A DNA stretch of 64,000 nucleotides from Streptomyces sp. WMMC940 (GTDB taxonomy: Bacteria > Actinomycetota > Actinomycetes > Streptomycetales > Streptomycetaceae): contig NZ_JAPZBC010000001.1 of assembly GCF_027460265.1 (NCBI RefSeq), positions 4,347,501 to 4,411,500 on the forward strand, in the 5' to 3' direction. This document shows, one piece after another, positions 17,075-25,455 of this stretch. Position 1 is the first letter of the stretch. Every line of letters starts with the position of its first letter. The notes beneath the pieces were generated by a model. The model had not been told where the DNA came from, made no database searches, and saw only the letters and a list, made by a program, of their open reading frames with translations. Position numbers and translations under genes: made by a program.

Positions 17075-17395
17075 CGCCGTGCCTCCCGTGATTCGATCAT
17101 TCCTGCCCTTCCGCCTGCGAGCCGGCGCCCTGGAATCATGACGCGACCGCGAAGGCAGCACGCCCGAAACGCCGGAACTTGCCACCAGCAGAGATGCTCG
17201 CCAAGAAGGCCACTCCGGTCCGGATCGGCCTTCCATCCCAGGTGTGCCGCCGACGGGCGATCCGGCTCAGTGAGCGTCGCTCACCTCGGCGTCGAGAACC
17301 CGGCGCAGATCGACGCATGCCCCGGTCGCACAGGACGGCAATGCGTCACCCGCTGCGGAGAACGTCCCGCCCAACCGGAACCTGGTGGCTGCTGT
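17075..17395. other. Intergenic, no gene recognised
   Basis: The 321 bp lie between the SDR stop and the kinase start, both on the minus strand. Open frames are shadow-like. They should hold the kinase promoter; no clear operator or hairpin was seen. Confidence 0.5.
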
Positions 17396-18220
17396 TCAGG
17401 CGACACCACGCACCCCTGTCAGCATCTTGGCCTGTTCCCAGACCCGTTGCGCCAGGGCCTGGTCTGCCGCGACGGGCTCGAGGGGGACCTGCCGGTCGGC
17501 ATCGAAGTAGCGACCGGAGGCGTCGCCGGGTTCGAGCGCGAGCCGGACCACGGGGGCGGCACCTTGCTCAGGGGCGGCCCAGGAACGCTTCATCGCCTTC
17601 AGGACAAGGCCCAGCACCCCGCCAGGGTCTCCAAGTCCGGTCCTGATCACGCCCGGGTGGATCGCGTCGATGGTCACGCCCGTGCCCTGCCAACGGCGGG
17701 CGAACAGCGGGACCATGAGGAGGTTGGCGAGTTTGGTGGTGCAGTAGGTGCGCATCCGGTGGAAGTCAGCACCTGTGGGTGTCCGGTCCACGTCGAGTCG
17801 CCCCTTGACATACAGGCCGGCACTGACCTGGACGACCCTGGTCCGGCCTTCCAGGAATCGCTTCTCCAGCAGGTGGTTGAGCAGGAACGGCGCCAGATGA
17901 TTCACGGCGAAAGCCTGCTCCAACCCGTCCGGGGTGCGTACCAACCGGGCAGGCCACACGCCGGCGTTGTGCACCAGCACGTCGATCTGCTCGGACCGCT
18001 CCATCAGCTCGTTTGCCACCGACCGCACCTCGGAGAGCACGGATAGATCGCCGACCACCAGGCCGACGGAGCCGCCCAGTGCCGCGGCCGCCCGCTCACC
18101 CCGTTCCCGGTCCCGGGCGACGAGCACAACCCGGCAGTCCCGCCGGACGAGTTCAGCGGCCACCGCGTAGCCGATGCCCCGGTTGCCGCCTGTGACCACC
18201 GCCGTGAAGTTGTCATCCAT
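17396..18220 (-). CDS. Short-chain dehydrogenase/reductase (SDR)
   Basis: The protein is 274 residues. It has the Rossmann motif TGGNRGIGYAVA, an NAG motif (LVHNAGVW), the catalytic Ser in VVQVSAGLYV and a YCTTK active-site Tyr/Lys. The retinol-dehydrogenase/protochlorophyllide-reductase-like subgroup, with an extended Ser-Tyr gap, fits best. It probably uses NADP(H), judged from the basic DRERGE region after strand 2. The substrate is unknown. ATG 18220 follows a TAAAGT box by about 10 nt, which suggests a short leader. The operator-like sequence at 18242-18260 links it to the TetR gene at 14637. Confidence 0.85.
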   Translation of the reverse strand: MDDNFTAVVTGGNRGIGYAVAAELVRRDCRVVLVARDRERGERAAAALGGSVGLVVGDLSVLSEVRSVANELMERSEQIDVLVHNAGVWPARLVRTPDGLEQAFAVNHLAPFLLNHLLEKRFLEGRTRVVQVSAGLYVKGRLDVDRTPTGADFHRMRTYCTTKLANLLMVPLFARRWQGTGVTIDAIHPGVIRTGLGDPGGVLGLVLKAMKRSWAAPEQGAAPVVRLALEPGDASGRYFDADRQVPLEPVAADQALAQRVWEQAKMLTGVRGVA

Positions 18221-18241
18221 GCCAGGTACTTTAGAGGCAAC

Positions 18242-18260
18242 CTAGAAGATCATTCTAGAA
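18242..18260 (-). promoter_or_regulatory. Operator-like inverted repeat upstream of the SDR gene
   Basis: CTAGAA-GATCA-TTCTAG is a perfect 6-bp inverted repeat with a 5-bp spacer, 22 bp before the SDR start. On the coding strand it reads TTCTAGAATGATCTTCTA, matching the element before tetR at 15 of 18 positions. Confidence 0.65.
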
Positions 18261-18372
18261 AAGTGCTTTAATCGCGACGTCCCGTCGCGCACACTGGACC
18301 GGGGACCATGAGGCTGCGCTCACGGCCGCCGCTCTCCTGCCTGTGCGGAGATGCCCACCATGAGGAGTGTCG

Positions 18373-18909
18373 ATGAAGTTCCGGGCCCCTGGTGCTGTCG
18401 CAGCTTGCGTCCTCGTGCTCGCCGGCTGCTCCGACTCCGGCGAACAGCTGACGTTCGGCGAGACGGCCACCGTCTCCGCCGAGAAGGGCGGCACGCTCGA
18501 TGTGACCGTGCTGCGGATCGACGAGGGCAGCAACTCGGATCTCAGCGCACTGGAGAATGCGTCGCAGTACACCGGAGACACGCCGTACTACGTGCACTAC
18601 AAGATCGCGAAGACCGAGGACAGTCGCGACACCCTCCGGGAGTCGTTCGTCGTGTCCGCCGGAGGCGAGCGATTGACGGAGCTGAACGTGATGGCGGCCG
18701 TGGACTTCAGCGACCCGTTCCGCCCGACCGTCCAGGAGTTCGACCGGTGCACGGCCGCCGACAGTACTGAATTCGAGAAGGCCGCGAAGGGGCAGAGTGT
18801 CAAGGGCTGCGCCATCTTCCTTGCCGACAAGGGCATCGGGGCACCGACAACCGTCCAGTGGGCCCCGGACGATGCGGACAAGCCGCTCGTCACTTGGAGG
18901 CGAAGCTGA
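18373..18909 (+). CDS. Lipoprotein, unknown function
   Basis: The protein is 178 residues. A short signal peptide ends in a lipobox (VLAGC, Cys about residue 19), so it is a membrane-anchored surface lipoprotein. The mature part starts with SDSGEQLTFGETATV, and has a beta-rich pattern ending in TVQWAPDDADKPLVTW, as in DUF4352-like exported domains. Two Cys in the mature domain may pair. ATG 18373 follows GAGGAG. Ligand or role is unknown. Confidence 0.8.
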   Translation: MKFRAPGAVAACVLVLAGCSDSGEQLTFGETATVSAEKGGTLDVTVLRIDEGSNSDLSALENASQYTGDTPYYVHYKIAKTEDSRDTLRESFVVSAGGERLTELNVMAAVDFSDPFRPTVQEFDRCTAADSTEFEKAAKGQSVKGCAIFLADKGIGAPTTVQWAPDDADKPLVTWRRS

Positions 18910-19088
18910 CGGGTTCTGGAATGAGTTCGAGCGATCACACAAGGGTACGAACGCTCACGGTGGGGGGAGATCATTTGGCCCTCCTGATGCTGTCACGTCA
19001 ATTCCGCTGTGACTGCTGGCTGTTCATCTCGATCGACGCGGCAACGCACGGACTTCACGGACTTACGGGGAAGCTACGGAGGAAGGCC

Positions 19089-19450
19089 ATGACACTCGAC
19101 GCGGGCGAGCCCGGTCCGGTCACCGAACCACCAGAGGATGCGGAAGCAGGCCCGCCCGGAGGGCCGGAACGCGGCCCCCGGCATCGGCCGTGGATACCGT
19201 CGCCGCGCGGTAGGTGGTGGCGGCTCGGTAGGGATGTCGCCCGGATCCAGAGGGGGCGGGGCATGACTGTCCTCATGTCGGCTCGTCGTCCGGTTCGTGT
19301 TCGCCACAAGGGTCTGGTTTTGGCCTTGGCGTTGGTGGCGATGGCGGCTGTGGGTGCGGTTCCGTCGGAGTCGGTGCGTTCGGCGGGGCCGGCGGCGGAT
19401 GCGGATGCGGCGGTGACGGTTCCCGAAGCCGTACCCGCACCAGCAACCTC
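19089..19450 (+). pseudogene. N-terminal fragment of a secreted RHS-type polymorphic toxin
   Basis: From ATG 19089 the frame reads through an acidic/Pro-rich N-terminus, then a basic region and the long signal-like helix KGLVLALALVAMAAVGAVPSE, typical of the start of streptomycete RHS-repeat exoproteins. No RHS repeats follow. Instead, the frame runs into transposase-like sequence after about 19450. Only the secretion leader remains. It may once have belonged to a toxin system like the one at 62911. Confidence 0.5.
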
Positions 19451-19479
19451 GAATGGCTCAACTACCGGCTCACCGCCTG

Positions 19480-19718
19480 AACATCAGGAACTGAGCAGCA
19501 GAGTCGAAGTCAAAGCCAAAGCCGAAGTGCTGCCGTTGCGGATGATCACGGACGTCCTCACTACCGACGCGACCGTCCCGGACGTGAAGGCCACCCGGCC
19601 GGTCCAGCAGAACCTCGCCGACTGCGGCCTCACCCCTGGTGAGCACTACCTCGACGCCGGCTACCCGTCCGCAGACCTGATCCATGACGCCACCCATCGG
19701 CGCACCTGCACCCTGTAG
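19480..19718 (+). pseudogene. Internal fragment of an IS1182-type transposase
   Basis: In the same open frame as the RHS leader, the sequence LITDV-like (MITDVLTTDATVPDVKATRP), NLADCGLTPGEHYLDAGYPS and ADLIHDATHRR matches the central region of IS1182-family transposases. The N- and C-terminal parts are missing. The result is an in-frame chimera ending at 19718 with no plausible function. Confidence 0.55.
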
Positions 19719-19798
19719 GCCAAGCAGGCGTCGTTGTCCCCGGCGGCACCGCTTGTACGGTCCGACCACCAATGACCGACTACTGAGAGGAACCACTC

Positions 19799-20821
19799 GT
19801 GGAAGTGTCGCCTCGACTGTTACGGCGAAAGGCCACCCTGTTCAAGGGCGTGGTCGTCGCCCTTGCCTCCCTCGCAGCCCTTACTGTTCAGGCATCCCCA
19901 GCGGCCGCGGACGACGTCTGCGGCAAGCAGGTCGGCGGAGCGATCCTCGTCAAGTACATCGAGCTGGACCGTGAGACAGGGCCACTCGGCTGTCCGATCA
20001 ACATCGAGCTGGACAACCCCGACGGGCACGGAAAGCGCCAGGAGTTCGCGGGCGGCACCATCTACTGGTCCGCCGCCAGCGGCGCGCACCCCGTATGGGG
20101 CGCGATCGGCGGCAAATGGGGGGCGCTCGGCTGGGAGGGCGGGAAGCTCGGCTATCCGGTCGACGATGAACGCACCAACCCCGACGGCGTCGGGAAACGG
20201 CAGCAGTTCCAGGGTGGCACCGTCTACTGGCATCCGACGCTGTCGAACGGGGCGCACCCTGTGTGGGGGCGTATCGGTGAACTGTGGGCCGCCTACGGAT
20301 GGGAGGGTGGTGCGTTCGGGTATCCGACGTCGGATGAGACGTGGGACGAGGCGTACGAGTCGATGACGCAACGCTTCTCCAACGACGGCCTGGCCCTGTT
20401 CTGGAGTCCGGGCGATCCGGACGACGAAACGGCCTGGTGCAAGCAGGAGTGCGTCGGCTACTCCGGCGCCGCCGGTACCGACTGGTTCAAGGAGACCCGG
20501 GTCGAGACCTATGTCGGCACGGACCATGTGAAGGTCCGCGCCATCCCCACCAGGAACGGGTTCGTCAACGCCCGCACCGACTTCCACGGCGCGTGGAACC
20601 AGGTCTGGTCCATGGCCCCGTACCCGAAGGGCATCGACCAGGAAGAGCACCAGTCGTTGTACGAGCAGTTCGCCTGTCACGCCGCGTGGGCGGAGGAGCG
20701 CCTGCCCGGCGACTGGAATACCGGCCCCACCTGGGACCTGGAGTCGTGGCTGCCGAGCATCGGCATGCAGAAGGCGATCGACCCGATCGAGGCCCTCGAG
20801 CACGAGTGCAACTGGAGCTGA
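19799..20821 (+). CDS. Secreted LGFP-repeat protein with DUF2599 domain
   Basis: The 340-residue protein begins with a signal peptide (cleavage near ASPAAADD). Three LGFP-type repeats follow (LGCPINIEL, LGYPVDDERT, FGYPTSDETW, each followed by a FxGGTIYW-like strand), a module that binds cell-wall polymer in mycolyltransferases and exoenzymes. The C-terminal third (DWFKETRVETYVGTDHVKVRAIPT, AWNQVWSM, QFACHAAWA) fits DUF2599. It is likely a cell-wall-associated protein. GTG 19799 has a GAGAGG site. The hairpin at 20848 probably ends its transcript. Confidence 0.8.
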   Translation: MEVSPRLLRRKATLFKGVVVALASLAALTVQASPAAADDVCGKQVGGAILVKYIELDRETGPLGCPINIELDNPDGHGKRQEFAGGTIYWSAASGAHPVWGAIGGKWGALGWEGGKLGYPVDDERTNPDGVGKRQQFQGGTVYWHPTLSNGAHPVWGRIGELWAAYGWEGGAFGYPTSDETWDEAYESMTQRFSNDGLALFWSPGDPDDETAWCKQECVGYSGAAGTDWFKETRVETYVGTDHVKVRAIPTRNGFVNARTDFHGAWNQVWSMAPYPKGIDQEEHQSLYEQFACHAAWAEERLPGDWNTGPTWDLESWLPSIGMQKAIDPIEALEHECNWS

Positions 20822-20847
20822 CGCTTCGCGTCCCGGCCTGAACGTAG

Positions 20848-20895
20848 ATACGCCTGCGTGCCCTGAGAGACTCTCTTCGGTGGGCGCAGGCGTAT
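20848..20895 (+). terminator. Hairpin after the LGFP gene
   Basis: An 11-bp perfect stem, ATACGCCTGCG (20848-20858) with CGCAGGCGTAT (20885-20895), encloses a second small hairpin (GAGAG/CTCTC). It starts 27 bp past the stop at 20821. Confidence 0.65.
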
Positions 20896-20966
20896 GACGC
20901 AATCAAGAAGGTGCCGCCAGGCTATCGGCAGCCAAAGAGAGAGGGCGGCTAGATAACAGGGTTGCG

Positions 20967-21055
20967 GAGTCCTCCCGCCGATGCGGGAGTGATCCACGGA
21001 GCACAAACACTCCGCACCCGCCGCCTGAGTGCTCCCGCCAACGCGGGAGTGAACC
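20967..21055. CRISPR. Two-repeat CRISPR-like relic (type I-E-like repeats)
   Basis: Two 29-bp units at 20967-20995 and 21027-21055 match at 25 of 29 bases. Each begins GAGT, has a CTCCCGC/GCGGGAG stem and ends GTGA-CC, the layout of type I-E repeats. The spacing of 31 bp between them fits an I-E spacer. No further repeats occur on either side and no cas genes are in the window. It is either a degenerate array or a pair of similar hairpins. Confidence 0.45.
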
Positions 21056-21247
21056 GATCAAGGGTGCGCCGGTCAACCATCGGACAGGCCCTTAATGCCG
21101 TCGCACATCGACGTACCGGGGCTTTCCCGAGGATGGGCCGTGGCCCTGGCGATCAAGACGTGGGTTGGCCGCCAGATCGTTAAAGAATGTCCAAAGTGCG
21201 AATAATGTGCACTTCGGTGTTCCCAGGGCGTTCCCATTGCGCACCTG

Positions 21248-21280
21248 AAGGCCTTCCAGGGAGGTTCCCTGGAAGGCCTT
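21248..21280. terminator. Strong bidirectional hairpin
   Basis: A perfect 15-bp stem (AAGGCCTTCCAGGGA with its complement, 21248-21262 and 21266-21280) has a 3-nt loop. It sits 25 bp before the tRNA-derived direct repeat and may insulate the inserted segment. Confidence 0.6.
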
Positions 21281-21305
21281 TAGCGTGCTGACCTGCAACT
21301 TTGTG

Positions 21306-21348
21306 GTGCCCCCGGCAGGATTCGAACCTGCGACACCCGCTTTAGGAG
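21306..21348 (-). repeat. Attachment-site copy: 3' part of tRNA-Arg(CCT)
   Basis: 43 bp are identical to 22859-22901, the 3' part of the tRNA-Arg gene from the anticodon loop to just past the discriminator base. After 21348 the identity stops abruptly. A second copy of a tRNA 3' end is the usual footprint of site-specific integration, so this is a candidate att site bounding a 1.55-kb insert. Confidence 0.75.
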
Positions 21349-21665
21349 TGTGATCGAGTCCTTGCCGGGGGGTGCTCGGCGCTGCCGCGCGGTGCGGCTT
21401 CCCCTGGTCAGCGAGATGCGGCTGCGTACTCGATCCGGCACATGACGCTTCGTGCCGGACAGTTCGCTCACGCATCGCGCACGCACGAAGCCCGCGTCCT
21501 GGAATGCGAAGGTGCGACTCTGGGCCAGGTCCCTCCGCGAGGCACCGTGGAGACAGTTCCTCCGCCCAGGTACACCCTGTTGGCCCTCACGGTTGTCCGC
21601 GCAGGACCTCTCGGTTACAGTTATTGCAGATGAGTTTTTGCCTGGATCGGCTACTGGAGGCGGCT

Positions 21666-22115
21666 ATGGCTCGTACGAGCGTTCTTGCCCGTGCTGAGAA
21701 GGTCGAACCGAATCCCTCGCATCGGTGCGCGCTCGCCGCGACTGCCCGAATGGTGCCAGAGCAGGTTCAGGTTCTGGTGCGCACCTCCGATGGCGGCGAG
21801 CTGGCGCTGCCACGGGAACTGGTCCGTATCCTCCTCGCCTCCGCCGGCGAGCTGGCCCGCGGGCATGCGGTCACTGTCCTGGCCTCCGAGGTTCAGCTGT
21901 CGCCGGCTGAGACTGCTGAGCTTCTGGGCTTGTCGCGACCGTTCGTCACCCGCCTGCTTGATGCCGGCGACATCCCGTCGATGAATCTGCCCGGAAGTAG
22001 TCACCGTGTGGTGCGCCTTGCCGATGTGCTGGCGTTCCAGCAGCGGCGTGAGCGCCGCAGTGAGGGGCGGCGTCAGATCGCCGATGTGTTGGGCGACGCC
22101 GAATCGGCCAGTTGA
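21666..22115 (+). CDS. Excisionase-fold DNA-binding protein, probable antitoxin
   Basis: The protein is 149 residues. The C-terminal half has a helix-turn-helix of the MerR/excisionase type (LSPAETAELLGLSRPFVTRL, then PGSSHRVVRLADVLAFQQ). The N-terminal half is helical. The next gene, 39 bp downstream, encodes a PIN-domain protein; this gene order is common for actinobacterial VapBC-like toxin-antitoxin pairs. The start is ATG 21666 behind GGAGG-like bases. It lies inside the tRNA-Arg-bounded segment and could also be the segment's excision factor. Confidence 0.75.
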   Translation: MARTSVLARAEKVEPNPSHRCALAATARMVPEQVQVLVRTSDGGELALPRELVRILLASAGELARGHAVTVLASEVQLSPAETAELLGLSRPFVTRLLDAGDIPSMNLPGSSHRVVRLADVLAFQQRRERRSEGRRQIADVLGDAESAS

Positions 22116-22154
22116 TTCGGTTCTCAGTGCCAGCGGCGAAGCAGAGGGGGAAGC

Positions 22155-22721
22155 GTGGCACCGCGGGTCTTTGTGGACACCAACGTCTTGTTTCCGTTCT
22201 CGGTGATGGACGTGATGCTGGCCCTCACGGAGGACTCCGTTCACGAGATCGTGTGGTCCGAGCGACTCCTCGCGGAGTGGGAGCGGGTCATCGTCCGGGA
22301 AGGTAGGCGTTCAGCGGAGTCGGCCGCCGCGGTTGGCAACGCCGTTCGACGCTTCTTCGCTGACTGTGAGATCGCGGCGGCGTCCTATGAGCATCTTGTG
22401 GATGAGATGCCTGGCGGTGATCCCGACGACCGGCACCATGCGGCGGCTGCGGTGGCTGCCGGTGTCGCCGCGCTGATTACCTGGAACCTTGCCGACTTCC
22501 CTGCGGGTGACTTGGCTGAGCGCGGAGTGCGGGTGATCGACCCGGATTCGTACTTGTGCGGGCTGTATGGCGAGTTGCCGGATGAGGTGGTGGACACGGT
22601 GGTCAGGCTTGCCGGAGAGAAGCGCAACCCGCCCGTCACGATCACTGATGCCATCGCCCGACTCGCGAAGGCCGGTCTACCAGGCTTCGCCGACCTCCTG
22701 ACGCAGCATCTCGGGCACTGA
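22155..22721 (+). CDS. PIN-domain toxin (VapC-like ribonuclease)
   Basis: The protein is 188 residues. The PIN core acidic residues are visible: VFVDTNVLF (first Asp), E of LLAEWERV, DPDDRHHAAAA and WNLADFP (C-terminal Asp). The last 60 residues form an extra helical region (DEVVDTVVRLAGE, ITDAIARLAKAGLPGF) typical of the longer PIN group paired with excisionase-like antitoxins. GTG 22155 follows GAGGGGGAA. It probably cleaves RNA when not bound by the upstream protein. Confidence 0.85.
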   Translation: MAPRVFVDTNVLFPFSVMDVMLALTEDSVHEIVWSERLLAEWERVIVREGRRSAESAAAVGNAVRRFFADCEIAAASYEHLVDEMPGGDPDDRHHAAAAVAAGVAALITWNLADFPAGDLAERGVRVIDPDSYLCGLYGELPDEVVDTVVRLAGEKRNPPVTITDAIARLAKAGLPGFADLLTQHLGH

Positions 22722-22858
22722 ACCCAGGTGCTGCGACGGCGGTTCGCGAGCGGAGGACGGAAGTCGAATGCTCACGCAAACGGCCCCGGACGAGGTGTCC
22801 GAGGCCGAATAAAGCGCCTCCCCGGGGAAGAAACCCCAGGTCAGCGATGTAACACGTT

Positions 22859-22901
22859 GTGCCCCCGGCAGGATTCGAACCTGCGACACCCGCTTTAGGA
22901 G
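22859..22901 (-). repeat. Attachment-site copy within tRNA-Arg(CCT)
   Basis: This is the second copy of the 43-bp direct repeat at 21306-21348, here forming the 3' part of the intact tRNA gene. The pair bounds about 1.5 kb holding the antitoxin/PIN genes. Confidence 0.75.
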
Positions 22902-22932
22902 AGCGGTGCTCTATCCCCTGAGCTACGAAGGC
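22860..22932 (-). tRNA. tRNA-Arg (anticodon CCT)
   Basis: The 73-nt minus-strand sequence folds as a cloverleaf: acceptor GCCTTCG/CGGGGGC, D-arm GCTC...GAGC, anticodon stem CCGCT/AGCGG around loop CTCCTAA (anticodon CCT), and T-arm GCAGG-TTCGAAT-CCTGC. CCA is not encoded. It reads AGG codons. Confidence 0.95.
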
Positions 22933-23137
22933 GCGTGGATCTCTGCGAGATCCGGCGTCTAGCCTAGCGGATACCTGCTGCCGCCCGGCAAGATTCACGT
23001 TTCGCCTGTTCGGGGTGTGTGCAGGATCGAGGTGGAGCGGGCCGAGGGGTGCAGCCGGGTGGCTGATTGGTCCGGTTTGTATGGTATGTGCCGTTTGTGT
23101 AGAGGTCGCAGGTGCGTTGCCGTCCGCATGGGCACCT

Positions 23138-23470
23138 TCAGGTTCGGCCCCACCCCCTGGTCTTCCGTCCCACCCCGCCGTACATCGCCACCTCGTCCGG
23201 TAGCGGCTCGTCGGCGGGGTCCGGACGCCAGCGGTTGCAGGGGGCGACGCCTGGGGTGAGGAGATCCAGACCGTCGAAGAAGCGGGTGTCGTCGGCCGGG
23301 GGGCGTCGGGTGGGTTTCGGGGCGCCGTGCTCGTTCCGGAAGGCGACCGCCGCGTCGACGTCCGGCATGGCGGGGCCGGCGATGGTGTGGGAGAGCGCCA
23401 GGTGGCTGCCGGGCGGGAGGGCGTCCATGAGGCGCCGGACGAGGCCGTGGGGGTTCTCGTGGTGCCGTCT
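23138..23470 (-). pseudogene. C-terminal fragment of a Methyltransf_19 SAM methyltransferase
   Basis: The frame gives MDALPPGSHLALSH, then RFFDGLDLLTPGV, NRWRPD and LPDEVAMYGGVGRK. This is the end of the S-adenosyl methyltransferase family (PF04672) common in Streptomyces. In frame upstream, HHENPHGLVRRL extends the match a little, but the SAM-binding half is missing, so it is a remnant. It is close to the tRNA-Arg insertion site. Confidence 0.6.
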
Positions 23471-23691
23471 CCGTCGGGGTTGTTGAGGGGGAGTTCTCGG
23501 TGCGCCTCATCGCCGTCGTCCCGCGCCTGGTCGTGGCCATGTCCGTTACCGCAGGTGGGCGGGGGCGCGGCGGGAGTCGGTCCGGGTTCCCGGGCTGGGG
23601 GCGGCAGCCCCCAGCCCCGGCCTTGACTGCTCGCGGGGCGCGGCATAGCGTCGGCCCGCGAGCTGAGCGAGCGCTTAGGGAGGGACCGTTC

Positions 23692-25428
23692 ATGCCGTTC
23701 TCCGGAGACCCTTCGGATCGCCTCACGGCCCCGGGCGCCCCGTTCGCGGTCGAGGACGGGGTGTACGCGTCGGGCCCGCGCACCCTGCGGGAGTTCGTCG
23801 AGGCCACGTGGGCGTTCGGGGGCCGGCCGTTCCTGGTCGCGGAGAGCGGGACGTACACGTACGGGGAGTTCTTCGCGGCCGCCTCCGCGCTGGCGAACCG
23901 GCTCGTGGAGGTGCACGGACTGCGGCCCGGGGACCGCGCCGTCGTCGGCATGCGCAACCACCCCGAGTGGCAGATCGCCTTCTGGGCCGCGCAGTTGGCG
24001 GGACTCGTGACGGTGCCGCTGAACGCGTGGTGGACCGAGGAGGAGTTCGCGTACGCGCTCGACGACTGTTCGCCCGGAGTGCTGCTCGTGGACGGTGAGC
24101 GGCTGCCGAGGGTGCGGGCGTGGGCGTCGCGCAGACAGGTCCCCGTGGTGCTCTTCCACGACGAGGGGCCGGCCGGCGGCGGTGCCGGGGTGCCGGCGGG
24201 CTGGGAGGGGATCGAGCGGTACGAGGACCTGCCCGTACCGGACCCTGGCACGGCCCCGCCGGATGTGGACGTACGTCCTGAGGACGACGCCACGATCATC
24301 TACACGTCCGGCACCACGGGCCGGCCCAAGGGGGCCGTCGCCACCCAGCTCGCTCAGGCGGGCGCGGCGATGAACCCGCGCTACACGGCCGCCGCCTCGG
24401 CTCTCGCCAGGGGAGTTCTCCCCGGACAGGGCCCGGCGCCCGTCACCCTCATGACCTTCCCGTTCTTCCATGTGGCCGCGTTCACCACGGTCTACTCGGT
24501 GATGGCCGTCGGCGGCACGCTCGTCCTCATGCACAAGTGGGACGCCGAGCGGGCGGCGGGGCTGATCGAGCGCCACGGGGTCACGCACTACTCGGGTGTG
24601 CCGACGACCGCGCTCCAGCTGCTCGACGCCGTCGAGCGCAATGGGAGCGCGCTGCCGAGCCTCACCCACCTCAACACCGGTGGCGCCGCAGCCCCACCCG
24701 GTCTCGTCGCGCGGCTCACCGCGCTCTTCGGCGAGCGTGTGGAGCCCCGCAACGGCTACGGGCTGACCGAGACCTGCGGGGGCGTGACGGCCAACTCCGG
24801 TGCCTCCTACAGGGAGTTCCCGGACAGCGTGGGCCGACCGACCCCGGCCACCGAGGTGCGGGTCGCCGGACCGGACGGCGAACCACTGCCGGAGGGGGCG
24901 GTGGGGGAGCTGTGGCTGCGCGGCCAGTCCCTGGTCCGGGGCTACTGGCGGGACGAGGACGCCACGGCCGGGGCCTTCACGGCGGACGGCTGGTTCATGA
25001 CCGGAGACCTCGCGACCCTTCGGGACGGCCGGGTCTCGATCGTCGACCGGCTGAAGGACATGGTCGTCCGCGGCGGTGAGAACGTCTACTGCGTGGAGGT
25101 CGAGGCCGCTCTGCACGAGCACCCGGCGGTCGTGGACGCCGCCGTGCTGGGCGTTCCGCATCCCGTCCTCGGGGAGGAGGTGGCGGCCGTCGTCCAGCCG
25201 GCGCCGGGCGCCGTCGTCAAGGCCGACGAACTCCGGACGCACGTCGGGCGGACGCTCGCCGCGTTCAAGGTCCCGGCGCACGTCCTCGTGCGGGACGAAC
25301 CACTGCCCCGCAACCCCACGGGGAAGATCCTCAAACGGGAGCTGCGCGAGGCGCTGGCGCGGCAGGTCGTGGGCGGGGGCCATGAGCGGCGGGCTCGCGC
25401 CGACGGAAGGGGCGCGGCGGCCGGTTGA
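23692..25428 (+). CDS. Class I AMP-forming acyl-CoA synthetase/ligase
   Basis: The protein is 578 residues. It has all adenylate-forming signatures: IIYTSGTTGRPKGAV (P-loop, about residues 200-215), NTGGAAAPP, NGYGLTETCGG, WFMTGDLATL, IVDRLKDMVVRGGENVY, and the C-terminal catalytic Lys in NPTGKILKREL. It activates a carboxylic acid, probably a fatty or aromatic acid, with ATP and CoA in the cytoplasm. The start is ATG 23692, with GGGAGGGA about 8 nt upstream. No pathway neighbours are seen, so the substrate is open. Confidence 0.9.
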   Translation: MPFSGDPSDRLTAPGAPFAVEDGVYASGPRTLREFVEATWAFGGRPFLVAESGTYTYGEFFAAASALANRLVEVHGLRPGDRAVVGMRNHPEWQIAFWAAQLAGLVTVPLNAWWTEEEFAYALDDCSPGVLLVDGERLPRVRAWASRRQVPVVLFHDEGPAGGGAGVPAGWEGIERYEDLPVPDPGTAPPDVDVRPEDDATIIYTSGTTGRPKGAVATQLAQAGAAMNPRYTAAASALARGVLPGQGPAPVTLMTFPFFHVAAFTTVYSVMAVGGTLVLMHKWDAERAAGLIERHGVTHYSGVPTTALQLLDAVERNGSALPSLTHLNTGGAAAPPGLVARLTALFGERVEPRNGYGLTETCGGVTANSGASYREFPDSVGRPTPATEVRVAGPDGEPLPEGAVGELWLRGQSLVRGYWRDEDATAGAFTADGWFMTGDLATLRDGRVSIVDRLKDMVVRGGENVYCVEVEAALHEHPAVVDAAVLGVPHPVLGEEVAAVVQPAPGAVVKADELRTHVGRTLAAFKVPAHVLVRDEPLPRNPTGKILKRELREALARQVVGGGHERRARADGRGAAAG

Positions 25429-25455
25429 GGCTCGCGCCCGAGGCCGTACCCCTCC

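Noticed and set aside
20967..21055. Calling a functional CRISPR-Cas system
   Set aside because: Only two imperfect repeats and no cas genes are visible, so only a relic-like array is reported.
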